Origin: Pseudomonadota bacterium
GTDB lineage: Bacteria; Pseudomonadota; Gammaproteobacteria; Acidiferrobacterales; UBA6901
Reading direction: 5' to 3'
Length of the DNA: 44,633 bases
Assembly (NCBI GenBank): GCA_021819085.1
Contig: JAKASJ010000024.1
Coordinates: forward strand, 1-44,633
The notes under the pieces are model-generated. The model was not told the origin of the DNA. It saw only the letters and a program-made list of their open reading frames with translations, and made no database searches. Positions 1-8,542 of this stretch are shown piece by piece (position 1 is the stretch's first letter; the number at the start of each line of letters is the position of its first letter). Position numbers and translations under genes: made by a program.

Positions 1-2
1 CT

Positions 3-89
3 TTCGAATGGAAATTCACGCGCCATGACCTTGAGGTGCTTCTCTCTAAAATCCAGGCGCACGAGCAAATGCTCGCCCAGGCTGCGTGA
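3..89 (+). pseudogene. C-terminal tail of an IS630-type transposase (enters from outside the window)
   Basis: The frame is open from the window edge and ends at a TGA at 87-89. Its 28 residues begin [17 protein letters not shown], which resembles the WKFT..DL tail common at the C-terminus of IS630/Tc1-type DDE transposases. Only this tail is visible, so it is unknown whether the gene is intact upstream. The non-coding sequence after it runs to a TA-containing stretch near 121-126, which is where the neighbouring IS1634-type transposase stops looking like its family. IS630 elements insert at TA, so this is probably the right end of the IS630 copy. The family call rests on a short motif and is moderate at best. 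Confidence 0.45.
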
Positions 90-1827
90 GCAAATACGTC
101 ACCGAATTTATGGGCCAGGGTACTAAGCGATCCAGGAGTGCCGCCTGCGCGGGATCGGGTTGCGTGATGCAGCGAAGGCGCACCTCCCCGAGTTCTTGTG
201 TGGGCAAGATGACATCATGGGCATGGATGCGCGCCATCTCCTCAAGCAACGTGCGCGGCGAATGCCCAAGCCCCGCGCGGGCCTGCCAGCACTCGAGCGT
301 CTTCCACAGCACGAAGGCGAGGAAGCAGACGAGGATATGCGCCTGCACCCGATCCGCGCGCTGGTGCCAGATCGGGCGAATGCTGAGATCCCCTTTCTGG
401 ATACGGAAGGCCGCTTCGGCCTGGGTGAGCTGGATATACGCCTTCCAGAGTTTCTCGTCATCCCAGTCGGTGACGTTCGAGCGCAGGAGATACGTGCCCT
501 CCGAGAGCGCCGCCCACTGATCGAACGCCTCGTTGACGGATACCGTGAGCGCACACCCCGCCGGGGTGTCGGTGGGTTTCAGCGCAATGGCAAAGCGTGC
601 CGCGGCGCGCTGGTTGCGCTCGAGGATGCGCCCGATCTGGCGGTTGAGCGTGTCTGGATTCAACCGCTTCTGGGATTTACTGATTCGGGTCTTGAGCTTC
701 TCAAGCGCCGCCTCGATGCGGCGGGCGAACTTCTCATGCATCGCTTTCTCTTTCTCGACGCGATCACGTGAGCGGCAGAGGATGAAGATCTCCTTGTCTC
801 CTTCGGGCGCTGCCAGCAGCTTCACTTCGATGCCTTCGCGGATCTCGCGCCAACAGGTCTTATCGGTGAGCGCGGCTTCCCATTTCTTTAACTCTGACTT
901 GGGCGTGCCCAGGATGTAGCGCCGTCCGGTCTGCTTCAGCCACGCCACATTCTCGGCGCTGACCATCCCGCGGTCCATGCACCACACTTTGCCGATGGCC
1001 CCATGGCGGCGCTCCATGGTCTCAACGATCTGTTGCACGGTCGTGGAATCATGCGTGTTGCCGGGGAACACCTCGTAGCCCAGGGGGAAACCATCGAATG
1101 TGACGATGAGGGCAATGCAGACCTGCTTGCAGTCGCCGCGATGGTCGCGCGAATAGCCGCGTTGGGCCTGGGGGTTGCCTTCGGCCTTGCCTTCGAAATA
1201 GGTCGAGGTGACGTCATATAGGAGGATCTCGTTTTCGACGGCGAAGAGCTCGCCGTGGCGCTTCGACAGATGCGCCTCGAGCGCCGCTTTGTGCGGGAGT
1301 AGTGCATCGAGCGCGCGGTAGAGCCGGTCCTTGTTGACGAGCGATTCGTTCAATTGCAACAGATCAGGCAGGGCGGTGCGCCGGTACCAGTCCTCGGCAA
1401 TATGCAGCTCGCTCGAGGGTTCGCAGAGGCGGGCCGCGACCAGGACCGCCACGATTTTCTCCCACGGCACTTCTTCTTTGCCGCCCGGAATATGCGCGCG
1501 GCAAAACTCATCGAGTCGACAGGCACGCCATAACGTCAACGCCAGATAGACATTGCCAAACTGCCGGCCGTGCTCCACGCGCACGCCTTTCAGATGCACG
1601 GCGAGCGTGCGATCGTCGGCACCGTCGTTGAATAGATCGGCCTGCTCGGGTTCCCCGATCAGGGAGCGGGCGAGCGCACGCGCCCGCAGGCGTCCGGCGC
1701 GATCAAGTTCGCCCAAATGGGCGACGGTCTGTTGAATGACTCGTCGGCCGATGCGCACCGAGCGCACCAGGCGCCAGGTGCGGTGAACCTTGCCGTCTTT
1801 CTTTCTGGTCGTGTGGCGCAGGTACAT
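46..1827 (-). CDS. IS1634-family (IS4-like DDE) transposase, C-terminus probably replaced by flanking DNA
   Basis: A 593-residue transposase. The expected catalytic acids are visible: Asp205 in [12 protein letters not shown], Asp285 in CMDRGMVS, and Glu471 in [20 protein letters not shown] followed by the hydrophobic C-terminal segment ([16 protein letters not shown]) usual in this family. The N-terminal region [21 protein letters not shown] is the normal start. Family-like sequence runs to about residue 568 (ALLDRL); the last 25 residues look unrelated and are read from the adjoining IS630-type end, so the frame is chimeric at its tail. I could not find convincing terminal inverted repeats or a target duplication. 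The catalytic core looks intact, but the copy may not be mobile. Confidence 0.85.
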   Translation of the reverse strand: MYLRHTTRKKDGKVHRTWRLVRSVRIGRRVIQQTVAHLGELDRAGRLRARALARSLIGEPEQADLFNDGADDRTLAVHLKGVRVEHGRQFGNVYLALTLWRACRLDEFCRAHIPGGKEEVPWEKIVAVLVAARLCEPSSELHIAEDWYRRTALPDLLQLNESLVNKDRLYRALDALLPHKAALEAHLSKRHGELFAVENEILLYDVTSTYFEGKAEGNPQAQRGYSRDHRGDCKQVCIALIVTFDGFPLGYEVFPGNTHDSTTVQQIVETMERRHGAIGKVWCMDRGMVSAENVAWLKQTGRRYILGTPKSELKKWEAALTDKTCWREIREGIEVKLLAAPEGDKEIFILCRSRDRVEKEKAMHEKFARRIEAALEKLKTRISKSQKRLNPDTLNRQIGRILERNQRAAARFAIALKPTDTPAGCALTVSVNEAFDQWAALSEGTYLLRSNVTDWDDEKLWKAYIQLTQAEAAFRIQKGDLSIRPIWHQRADRVQAHILVCFLAFVLWKTLECWQARAGLGHSPRTLLEEMARIHAHDVILPTQELGEVRLRCITQPDPAQAALLDRLVPWPINSVTYLLTQPGRAFARAPGF

Positions 1828-2194
1828 GCGCTACATCAAAACGGAAGTGGCTCAAAAAGCCAAGGGGCAAGGTCGGCACTACACGCGCTTTTCGAGTCTA
1901 CGGAAGAGGTAAGTGGCTGATGCTATTGGGAACGGGTTTGGGAGTATTGGGAAAACTGGGTGCCAACTGCGCATGGGCTAGGCTGCATGTGCGAGGCCTG
2001 CGTGCGCAGGCGAGCTCAGGGCCTGCCCCGCAAACGGTCGCGGCCGTATTCATGTTGTGGCATGCGCCATTCACACGGTTCCGCACACCGTCATATTTGC
2101 AGCCTGCGCGCCCCGACATAATGTGACCGGATCCGAAATCGCGGTGATGGTCAGCCCACTGCCGCTGGTGCGCGCTGCTGCACTTAGTGCGGCA
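1828..2194. other. Gap between the IS1634-type transposase and moeB
   Basis: These 367 bases hold no frame I can relate to a known protein. The first part should contain the outer end of the IS element, upstream of its transposase, but I could not place an inverted repeat by eye. Confidence 0.4.
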
Positions 2195-2935
2195 TCAGCC
2201 GCACACGGGGCAGGTCGGATCCTTGCGCAGCCGGACGCTGCGCCATTCCATGGTCAGGGCGTCCAGGAGCAGCAACCGACCTGCCAGCGACTCACCGATA
2301 TCGAGCAGTACCTTCAGCGTCTCCGTCGCCTGAATGCTGCCGACGATCCCAGGCACGGGGGCGAGTACCCCGTTCTCCGAGCAGGTTTCTTCCAGCTCGT
2401 CCACATCCTTGTACAGACAGCGGTAGCAGGGACTGTCCGGGTGATCCGTCCGGAATACGGCGATCTGGCCCTCCATGCGGATCACGGCCCCCGAAATCAG
2501 CGGCTTCCTGTGCTTGACGCAGGCACGATTGAGGGCAAAGCGTGTGGCAAAGTTGTCGCTGGCGTCGACGCAGGCGTCGGCCAGACGGACCTCTCGGTCG
2601 AGAGCATCCGGGTCCAGCCGCGCATCGATGGTCGTGACCTCCACATCCGGATTGAGGGCTGCGAGGGCATGGCGGGCGGAGCGGACTTTCTGCTGACCGA
2701 TGGTAGCGGTCGTGTGGACGATCTGGCGCTGCAGGTTCGAAAGTTCCACCCGATCATGGTCGACGATGACAAGCTGGCCGACACCACTCGCGGCAAGATA
2801 CAGCACGGCCGGCGAGCCCAGTCCGCCAAGGCCGATGATCAGCACACGCGAGCCAAGCAGCTTCTGCTGTCCTTCGAAACCTATTTGCGGCAGCAGGATA
2901 TGGCGGCTGTAGCGGAGCAGTTGATTGTCGTCCAT
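2195..2935 (-). CDS. moeB: MoeB/ThiF-type sulfur-carrier adenylyltransferase
   Basis: E1-like enzyme of 246 residues that adenylates the C-terminal glycine of a small sulfur carrier (MoaD or ThiS type) in molybdopterin or thiazole synthesis. The glycine-rich ATP loop is GLGGLGS at 35-41, followed by the family motif DHDRVELSNLQRQ (59-71), Lys83 and Asp127 in DASDNF. Cys185 in ETCSENGVLAP is at the position of the reactive cysteine. Two CxxC pairs (170/173 and 242/245) would bind the structural zinc. The open frame runs upstream to 3175, but the low-complexity extension is not family-like, and MDDNQLLRYSRHILLP is the normal MoeB/HesA start, so I place the start at 2935. It lies last in the hemA-prfA-prmC-moeB run. 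MoeB and ThiF cannot be separated from sequence alone; gene order favours the moeB label. Confidence 0.88.
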   Translation of the reverse strand: MDDNQLLRYSRHILLPQIGFEGQQKLLGSRVLIIGLGGLGSPAVLYLAASGVGQLVIVDHDRVELSNLQRQIVHTTATIGQQKVRSARHALAALNPDVEVTTIDARLDPDALDREVRLADACVDASDNFATRFALNRACVKHRKPLISGAVIRMEGQIAVFRTDHPDSPCYRCLYKDVDELEETCSENGVLAPVPGIVGSIQATETLKVLLDIGESLAGRLLLLDALTMEWRSVRLRKDPTCPVCG

Positions 2936-3204
2936 GGCCTGGATTCTATCAGACCATGCCGCTACGGATGACATCAGGGGAAGAGCCGTCGCCCTTCGTC
3001 GACGGGCGGCCGTGAACGACAGAAAAGCGCCTGAGCGACGGACCCGACTCGACGGCCCAAGAGGTGGCACTTTGAAAGAACCCCCTGTTCTTTCGGCCGT
3101 GTGCGGCTGTCGGGGTGACAGTGGCGGGTGCTGGCTTCTGCGGCAACTACGAGGCAGGCTGGATGAACTCGGCATCTTCCCGATGCAGATCGCCCGTGGA
3201 CGTC

Positions 3205-4050
3205 TCAGCCGTCTTCCGCCCGCCGGCCGGCGATGATGCGAGCGTGCCCGGCGAAGTCCAGGTAAGACGCGCAGTCGTGGTATCCAGCCAGGACGAACAT
3301 TTCCCTGACCGCCTGGGCCTGATCGTAGCCATGCTCAAGCAGTAGCCAGCCACCGGGCTTGAGGTGATCCTGTGCGCCGGTGGCGATCTCGCGGATTGCC
3401 GCAAGACCGTCGGTTCCGGCACGCAGCGCAATTCCTGGCTCGAAGCGAACGTCGCCGGCGTCGAGATGCGGGTCGCCATCACGGATGTATGGCGGGTTAC
3501 TGACGAGCAGATCGAAGCGCTCTCCGGCTAGTGCCGCAAGCCAGTGTCCCTCGCGAAAAGTCACATGGACGATGCCGTGACTGCGGGCGTTATCGCGGGC
3601 GACGGTGAGCGCTGCAGGCGATACATCGGTCGCGATCAGCCGACAGGCGGGTCGTTCGCGGGCCAGCGCCAGGGCGACTGCGCCGCTGCCGGTACCGAGG
3701 TCTGCGACATCCCATGGGGTCTGCGCAGGAATGCGGGCCAGTGCCAGCTCGACCAGAAGTTCGGTCTCCGGACGCGGTATCAGGGTCTGGGCCGTGACCT
3801 TCAGGTCGAGCGACCAGAATTCACGCCTGCCGGTCAAATACGCGATCGGTTCCCCTCTTGCGCGCCGCCTCACAAGCGCGTCGAGCTGCCTCAGCTGCTC
3901 CGGATTCAGGGTATCCGGGCCGTGTGTCACCAGTCCCGCACGATCCAGTCCACAGACGTGCATCGCGAGCGCCTCGACGTCTGCACGCGCCGATGGTGAC
4001 AGCGGTGCCAGTTCGGTGCCGGCATGCGTCAAATACTCGCTTAGCGACAT
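3205..4050 (-). CDS. prmC: Peptide chain release factor N5-glutamine methyltransferase
   Basis: PrmC (HemK) uses S-adenosylmethionine to methylate the glutamine of the GGQ loop in release factors 1 and 2. The 281-residue product has the N-terminal substrate domain, the linker IPRPETELLVE (91-101), the SAM loop DLGTGSG (117-123) and the catalytic NPPY (185-188). It begins 12 bases after the stop of prfA, which encodes its substrate, a conserved and functionally sensible arrangement. A TTG two codons upstream (4056) is an alternative start; neither start has a good ribosome site, so translation may be coupled to prfA. Confidence 0.95.
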   Translation of the reverse strand: MSLSEYLTHAGTELAPLSPSARADVEALAMHVCGLDRAGLVTHGPDTLNPEQLRQLDALVRRRARGEPIAYLTGRREFWSLDLKVTAQTLIPRPETELLVELALARIPAQTPWDVADLGTGSGAVALALARERPACRLIATDVSPAALTVARDNARSHGIVHVTFREGHWLAALAGERFDLLVSNPPYIRDGDPHLDAGDVRFEPGIALRAGTDGLAAIREIATGAQDHLKPGGWLLLEHGYDQAQAVREMFVLAGYHDCASYLDFAGHARIIAGRRAEDG

Positions 4051-4062
4051 TGCCAAGGCTGC

Positions 4063-5145
4063 TCAGCTGCCGAGAGCCGCGAGCGATTCGGCCTGGTCCT
4101 CGGCCACGATCGGGTCGATGAGGTCGTCGAGGTCGCCATTGAGGATCTGATCGAGCTTGTAGAGACTCAGGTTGATGCGATGATCGGTTACGCGGCCCTG
4201 GGCGAAGTTGTAGGTACGGATGCGTTCCGAACGGTCGCCGCTGCCGATCAGGCTTCTGCGCGCGGCAGCCTCCTGTTCCCGCTGCTTCCGTCTCTCGGCA
4301 TCGAGCAGACGTGCACCTAGGATGGCCATCGCACGCGCGCGGTTCTTGTGCTGGGAACGCTCATCCTGACATTCAACCACGATGCCGCTGGGAAGGTGGG
4401 TTATGCGGATGGCGGAGTCGGTCTTGTTTACATGCTGACCGCCGGCGCCGGAGGAGCGATAAGTGTCGATCTTCAGGTCCGCGGAATTGAGCTTTACGCT
4501 TTCGACCTCGTCCGGTTCGGGAAGGATCGCTACCGTGCAGGCCGAGGTATGAATGCGGCCTTGCGCTTCGGTGGCTGGAACGCGCTGCACGCGGTGGCCG
4601 CCGGACTCGAATTTCAGGCGCGAATAGGCCCCCTGTCCGGTTACGCGCGCAATGATCTCCTTGTAGCCTCCATGTTCTCCGGGACTGGAACTAACCACCT
4701 CCATGCCCCACCCGCGCCGCGTCGCGTACGCGCTGTACATGCGGAACAGGTCTCCGGCGAACAGCGCCGCCTCGTCTCCGCCGGTGCCGGCGCGGATCTC
4801 GAGAAAGACGTTGCGGCTGTCGTTAGGATCCTTTGGTAAAAGCAGTTTCTGCAGCTGCTGTTCAAGGCCTGTGATTACGGCGGCCAGGCGAGTACTTTCC
4901 TCCTCAGCCATGGTCCGCATGCCACTGTCCTTGTCCTGGCTCAGCGCCTGCGCCGCTTCCAGGTCAGACCGGGCCGTGCGGTACTCGCGATATAGCCTGA
5001 CCACCGGAAGTATTTCCGCGTGCTCCATCGCCAGCACACGAAATCGGTTCTGATTGGCGATCACCTCAGGGTCGGACAGCATGGCGCTGATTTCCTCCAG
5101 CCTCAGATCGAGACCCTCCAGCTTCGACTGGATCGACGGATTCAT
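4063..5145 (-). CDS. prfA: Peptide chain release factor 1
   Basis: RF1 recognises UAA and UAG in the ribosomal A site and triggers hydrolysis of the peptidyl-tRNA ester. The 360-residue length is normal. The codon-reading tripeptide PAT is at 190-192 within [18 protein letters not shown], which separates RF1 from RF2 (SPF). The catalytic GGQ is at 235-237 in [17 protein letters not shown]. It lies between hemA and prmC on the same strand, 27 bases after the hemA stop and 12 bases before prmC, consistent with one transcript. Confidence 0.97.
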   Translation of the reverse strand: MNPSIQSKLEGLDLRLEEISAMLSDPEVIANQNRFRVLAMEHAEILPVVRLYREYRTARSDLEAAQALSQDKDSGMRTMAEEESTRLAAVITGLEQQLQKLLLPKDPNDSRNVFLEIRAGTGGDEAALFAGDLFRMYSAYATRRGWGMEVVSSSPGEHGGYKEIIARVTGQGAYSRLKFESGGHRVQRVPATEAQGRIHTSACTVAILPEPDEVESVKLNSADLKIDTYRSSGAGGQHVNKTDSAIRITHLPSGIVVECQDERSQHKNRARAMAILGARLLDAERRKQREQEAAARRSLIGSGDRSERIRTYNFAQGRVTDHRINLSLYKLDQILNGDLDDLIDPIVAEDQAESLAALGS

Positions 5146-5172
5146 TCAGGGCGAAACCGTATCAGGCGGGGT

Positions 5173-6435
5173 TCAGTCATCATCGCCCAGGTTGAAAAGC
5201 TTGCGCGCCGCATGTAGCAGGTCGGCATTGCCTTCATGGTCGGCCTGCCTGAGCGCAGAGGTCGGGGCGTGGGTGAACTTGTTGGTCAGCGCCCGTGCTA
5301 GATGAGCAAGGATGCGGTCAGGGTCATCACCCTGCGCGAGGCGCTGCTGCGCGCGCCGCAGCTCGGCTTCACGCACCATCTCCGCATTCTCGCGCAGGGC
5401 CCGGATCGTTGGTACCGAATCGAGGGATTTTACCCATTGCATGAAGCCGACGACCTGCAGGTCTATGATTTTCTCGGCTTCCTTGGCGGCCTCCTGGCGA
5501 GACTGCAGATTTTCCTGTACCACCTGCTGGAGATCATCGACGGTGTAAAGGTACACGTCATCGAGCTTGCTGACTTCCGGTTCGATATCGCGTGGCACCG
5601 CGATGTCGACCATGAAGATGGGACGATGCTTGCGTATGCGCAGGGCACGCTCCACGGCGCCTTTGCCGAGAATCGGCAGCTGGCTGGCGGTTGAAGAAAT
5701 CACTATGTCCGCCTCGCTTAGACGCTCGGGCATTTCCGCCAGCGTGATGGCTTCACCGCCGCCCAGTCCGGCCACTGCCTGTGCCCGTTCCAGGGTGCGA
5801 TTGGCGACGATCATGTGCTTGACCCCCTGTTCCCTGAGGTGCCGCGCGACGAGCTCAATGGTTTCCCCTGCGCCTATCAGCAGTACCGTCTGCTCGGAAA
5901 GACGGTTGAATATGCGGCGTGCCAGACTGACTGCCGCATACGCCACAGATACGGCGCTGACACCGATCGCGGTGTCGGTACGCACCTGTTTTGCCACCGC
6001 GAAGGTCTGTTGAAACATCCGGTTCAGTATCTTGCCAGTGGCTCCAGCCCTGTGCGCAAGGGCAAAGGCCTCCTTCATCTGACCCAGTATCTGCGGTTCA
6101 CCGAGCACCATTGAATCGAGTCCCGAGGCGACTCGGAACGCGTGTTTGACCGCGGAGCTGCCCGGGTGCACATACAGGTGCGAGCGGATCGTTGCTGCCG
6201 GCAGTTTGTGGTACTCGCAAAACCAGTCGAGCGCACGGTTGTTGTCGCTTTTGTCGATCTGGCAGTACAGCTCCGTACGATTGCAGGTCGAAAGAATTGC
6301 CGCCTCGCTTACACCGCCGTGGCGGGTCAGATCGTGCAGTGCCTCGGGCAGGTGTTCGGGCGCGAATGCGGCTTCCTCGCGGACCGAAAGTGGCGCGGTC
6401 CTGTGGTTCAGTCCGAACGCGACAAGGCGATGCAT
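5173..6435 (-). CDS. hemA: Glutamyl-tRNA reductase
   Basis: First committed step of C5-pathway tetrapyrrole synthesis: NADPH-dependent reduction of glutamyl-tRNA(Glu) to glutamate-1-semialdehyde. The start MHRLVAFGLNHRTAPLSVRE gives 420 residues, close to the usual 418. The catalytic cysteine is Cys51 in STCNRTELYC; the nucleotide loop is LLIGAGETIELV around 186-196; the C-terminal dimerisation helices follow. The open frame extends 57 codons upstream, but that extension is not family-like. It heads hemA-prfA-prmC. In many gammaproteobacteria hemA is divergent from lolB; here the divergence is kept but a CstA-family gene and a TPR lipoprotein gene lie between. Confidence 0.96.
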   Translation of the reverse strand: MHRLVAFGLNHRTAPLSVREEAAFAPEHLPEALHDLTRHGGVSEAAILSTCNRTELYCQIDKSDNNRALDWFCEYHKLPAATIRSHLYVHPGSSAVKHAFRVASGLDSMVLGEPQILGQMKEAFALAHRAGATGKILNRMFQQTFAVAKQVRTDTAIGVSAVSVAYAAVSLARRIFNRLSEQTVLLIGAGETIELVARHLREQGVKHMIVANRTLERAQAVAGLGGGEAITLAEMPERLSEADIVISSTASQLPILGKGAVERALRIRKHRPIFMVDIAVPRDIEPEVSKLDDVYLYTVDDLQQVVQENLQSRQEAAKEAEKIIDLQVVGFMQWVKSLDSVPTIRALRENAEMVREAELRRAQQRLAQGDDPDRILAHLARALTNKFTHAPTSALRQADHEGNADLLHAARKLFNLGDDD

Positions 6436-6670
6436 GGGTTCAGCCACATTTCCGGATTGGACGAAGTAGTCTTGATCGGGCACCAGATCTAAATATAGGC
6501 ACCCCGCGGGCCAGTTACCGGCGCAGCGCCGGTTCGCGCCTTCAGTTCCCGCCGGTTTCTGGGCGCAACAAGCCATGAAAACCCGTATTTTCCGGTTTCC
6601 TGGCAAAAAAGTCCACGACGTTGCCGTGGAGCCGAGGTCAGGGTTGTCCTCAGGTATGGCGGGTACGGCG

Positions 6671-8365
6671 TCAGACCCTCTGTCCGGACAGGGATTTGTA
6701 CAGGGCGGCTCCCGTCCGCCATATCACCGCGGCCAGCGCGAGTATCAGAACGAGGCAGGTCCCGATCATCCCCCACCGGCGTGCCGACCAGTTCGAGACC
6801 AGCTCTAAACCCAGCGCCCAGACGCCCACGCCGAGCACGAACAGCAGGGGCGCAAGGACGAGTGACAGCGGGCGATTCCGCCGCGCCAGAGCGAGAACCG
6901 TAATCGCCAGCCACGCCGCAGCAACGGTCAAGCCTGCGGATCCGAACAGCTGCCAGTATTCCAGGATATGCTCCTGGCTGGCCTGGGCCGCCAGCGCCGC
7001 TGCCAGGATTGCGCCGAGCCCAACGATGCGGCTCGTGGCCTTTGTGGGCAAAGCATCGGCCTGCGCCATCTCCCCGAGAGTGTAGCGTTGAATGCGGATC
7101 CCGGTAATGAGGGTCGTCGTGCTCAGACACATTAGCATCAGTGCCCCAAGCGACCTGGAAAACGTGTCGCTGATGCCCAAGTCGTGCCCGAACACAGCAA
7201 AGCCGTCGATATAGATCCGAAGGATTCGGCTTAAATGGTTCACGCTGCCCCAGCTGCCATAGGCTTGCGTCCACGCGTGCTGGCTGGGGAAGGCGCCGGA
7301 TGCGATGAGGATTGCGCTTAGCGCAATCAGCGCATCGGCAATCGCACTGCCATAGCCGACGCGGCGTACGTCATTCTTGCCGGCAAGCTGACGCGCGCCG
7401 ATACCGCTGGCAACGAGTGCATGCCAGCTGCCAATGGCCCCGGAAGTGACGGTGACGAACAGCCACGGCAGGACCCCGGGAGCCTTGCTGGGAGTGTAAA
7501 AGGCGGGGGCTGCCAGCATTGGATGCGCAATCATGACCGCAATGAACAGAATCAGCAGGATCATTGCCAGGAGACCCGTGCTCAATAATCCGTAGGGAAA
7601 CGCGATCTTCCATGGAGGCTGATGCGCGCTGTACCAGGCGAAAGCGAATGCCAGGACAATCCATATGACCGGCGCATCCAGTGTCAGCGCTCTGTTGGCG
7701 CCCGATTGGATCTGCAGCCGACCAACCAGCTCGATCGGCATTCCGCGAAACAGCCACAATGCCAGAAGGCCCGCTGCGAGCGCGATCAGAGTGCCAGGCA
7801 CAATTCCGAATCCGGGGTGCCGACGCACAAACAGGCCGAAGACAAAGGCGATTGCCCCCTGCAACAAAAACGGTATGGCGCTTGCCGGGTACGCGACCAG
7901 CACCTCGGCGACCGCAAGCGCCATGATTGCATTGACTAGAATGGAAAGCGCTGCAAGCAGCGCCAGTATCAGTGTTCCGGCGCTGCGTCCGGCGAGGTCC
8001 CGGGCCTGACTGGCCTGAGTTGCGCCGCCGTGCTGGCGGGAGAGCCACAGACTTCCCATGGCATAGGTGCCGGCAGCAACAACGCTTCCGACCACCACCC
8101 ACAGGAATACTGGTATCCACCCCCAGGCCACAGCCAGTGTTGTGCCGATGATGGTAACGGCCGCTGCCAGAGAACCGATATGCTGTGCAAACGGCATATA
8201 CCTGGCGCTTGACGTCGGGTCGCCCCTGTCCGTGGCCGCCGCGACCGGTGTACTATAATCGGCATCCGAACGGAAAACCCGTACCGCCAGGAACTTAGAG
8301 AAGAAACGATAGCCGAACGCAAATACGACGAGTGCGGCCAAGAGCACGAACACGGAATTGATCAT
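6671..8365 (-). CDS. CstA-family membrane carrier (peptide/pyruvate type)
   Basis: Multi-spanning inner-membrane protein of 564 residues, about 14 or more hydrophobic segments. It starts MINSVFVLLAALVVFAFGYR, like CstA, and has the family stretch GAIGSWHALVASGIGARQL followed by a GYG segment (GYGSAIADALIAL), matching the SGFHALVSSGTT region of CstA/BtsT. Members studied in enterobacteria import pyruvate or peptides. It is shorter than E. coli CstA (about 700 residues), as are many family members. The start at 8365 is chosen over the upstream in-frame codons because the extension is Arg-rich and unlike the family. It sits 235 bases upstream of hemA on the same strand, probably as a separate transcript. 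Substrate is unknown. Confidence 0.88.
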   Translation of the reverse strand: MINSVFVLLAALVVFAFGYRFFSKFLAVRVFRSDADYSTPVAAATDRGDPTSSARYMPFAQHIGSLAAAVTIIGTTLAVAWGWIPVFLWVVVGSVVAAGTYAMGSLWLSRQHGGATQASQARDLAGRSAGTLILALLAALSILVNAIMALAVAEVLVAYPASAIPFLLQGAIAFVFGLFVRRHPGFGIVPGTLIALAAGLLALWLFRGMPIELVGRLQIQSGANRALTLDAPVIWIVLAFAFAWYSAHQPPWKIAFPYGLLSTGLLAMILLILFIAVMIAHPMLAAPAFYTPSKAPGVLPWLFVTVTSGAIGSWHALVASGIGARQLAGKNDVRRVGYGSAIADALIALSAILIASGAFPSQHAWTQAYGSWGSVNHLSRILRIYIDGFAVFGHDLGISDTFSRSLGALMLMCLSTTTLITGIRIQRYTLGEMAQADALPTKATSRIVGLGAILAAALAAQASQEHILEYWQLFGSAGLTVAAAWLAITVLALARRNRPLSLVLAPLLFVLGVGVWALGLELVSNWSARRWGMIGTCLVLILALAAVIWRTGAALYKSLSGQRV

Positions 8366-8471
8366 GGGGTGCAGGCGCGGGTTTCTGGCGCGAGACCTTC
8401 TTATATAATACCCAGGCCGCATACGCAAATCTTCCCGCCGCCAGGACGAATTGGCGCAATGCTAAGGATGT

Positions 8472-8501
8472 TTGTTTCGTTGATCGGCCTGGTTGTATCT
8501 T
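8472..8501 (+). promoter_or_regulatory. Possible sigma-70 promoter of the TPR lipoprotein-lolB-ispE run
   Basis: TTGTTT (8472-8477), an 18-base spacer and TATCTT (8496-8501) lie 41 bases before the ATG at 8543, whose ribosome site is GGAGA. A stronger-looking TATAAT at 8404-8409 has no matching -35. Weak call from base pattern only. Confidence 0.3.
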
Positions 8502-8542
8502 CGTTAACGAATTGGCAAGGCGAGAATCGCCGGAGACTCTAG

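Noticed and set aside
2057-2971. Long plus-strand frame (304 codons) opposite moeB
   Set aside because: It is the complement of a clear MoeB/ThiF gene and has no protein-family likeness; high GC creates long antisense frames.
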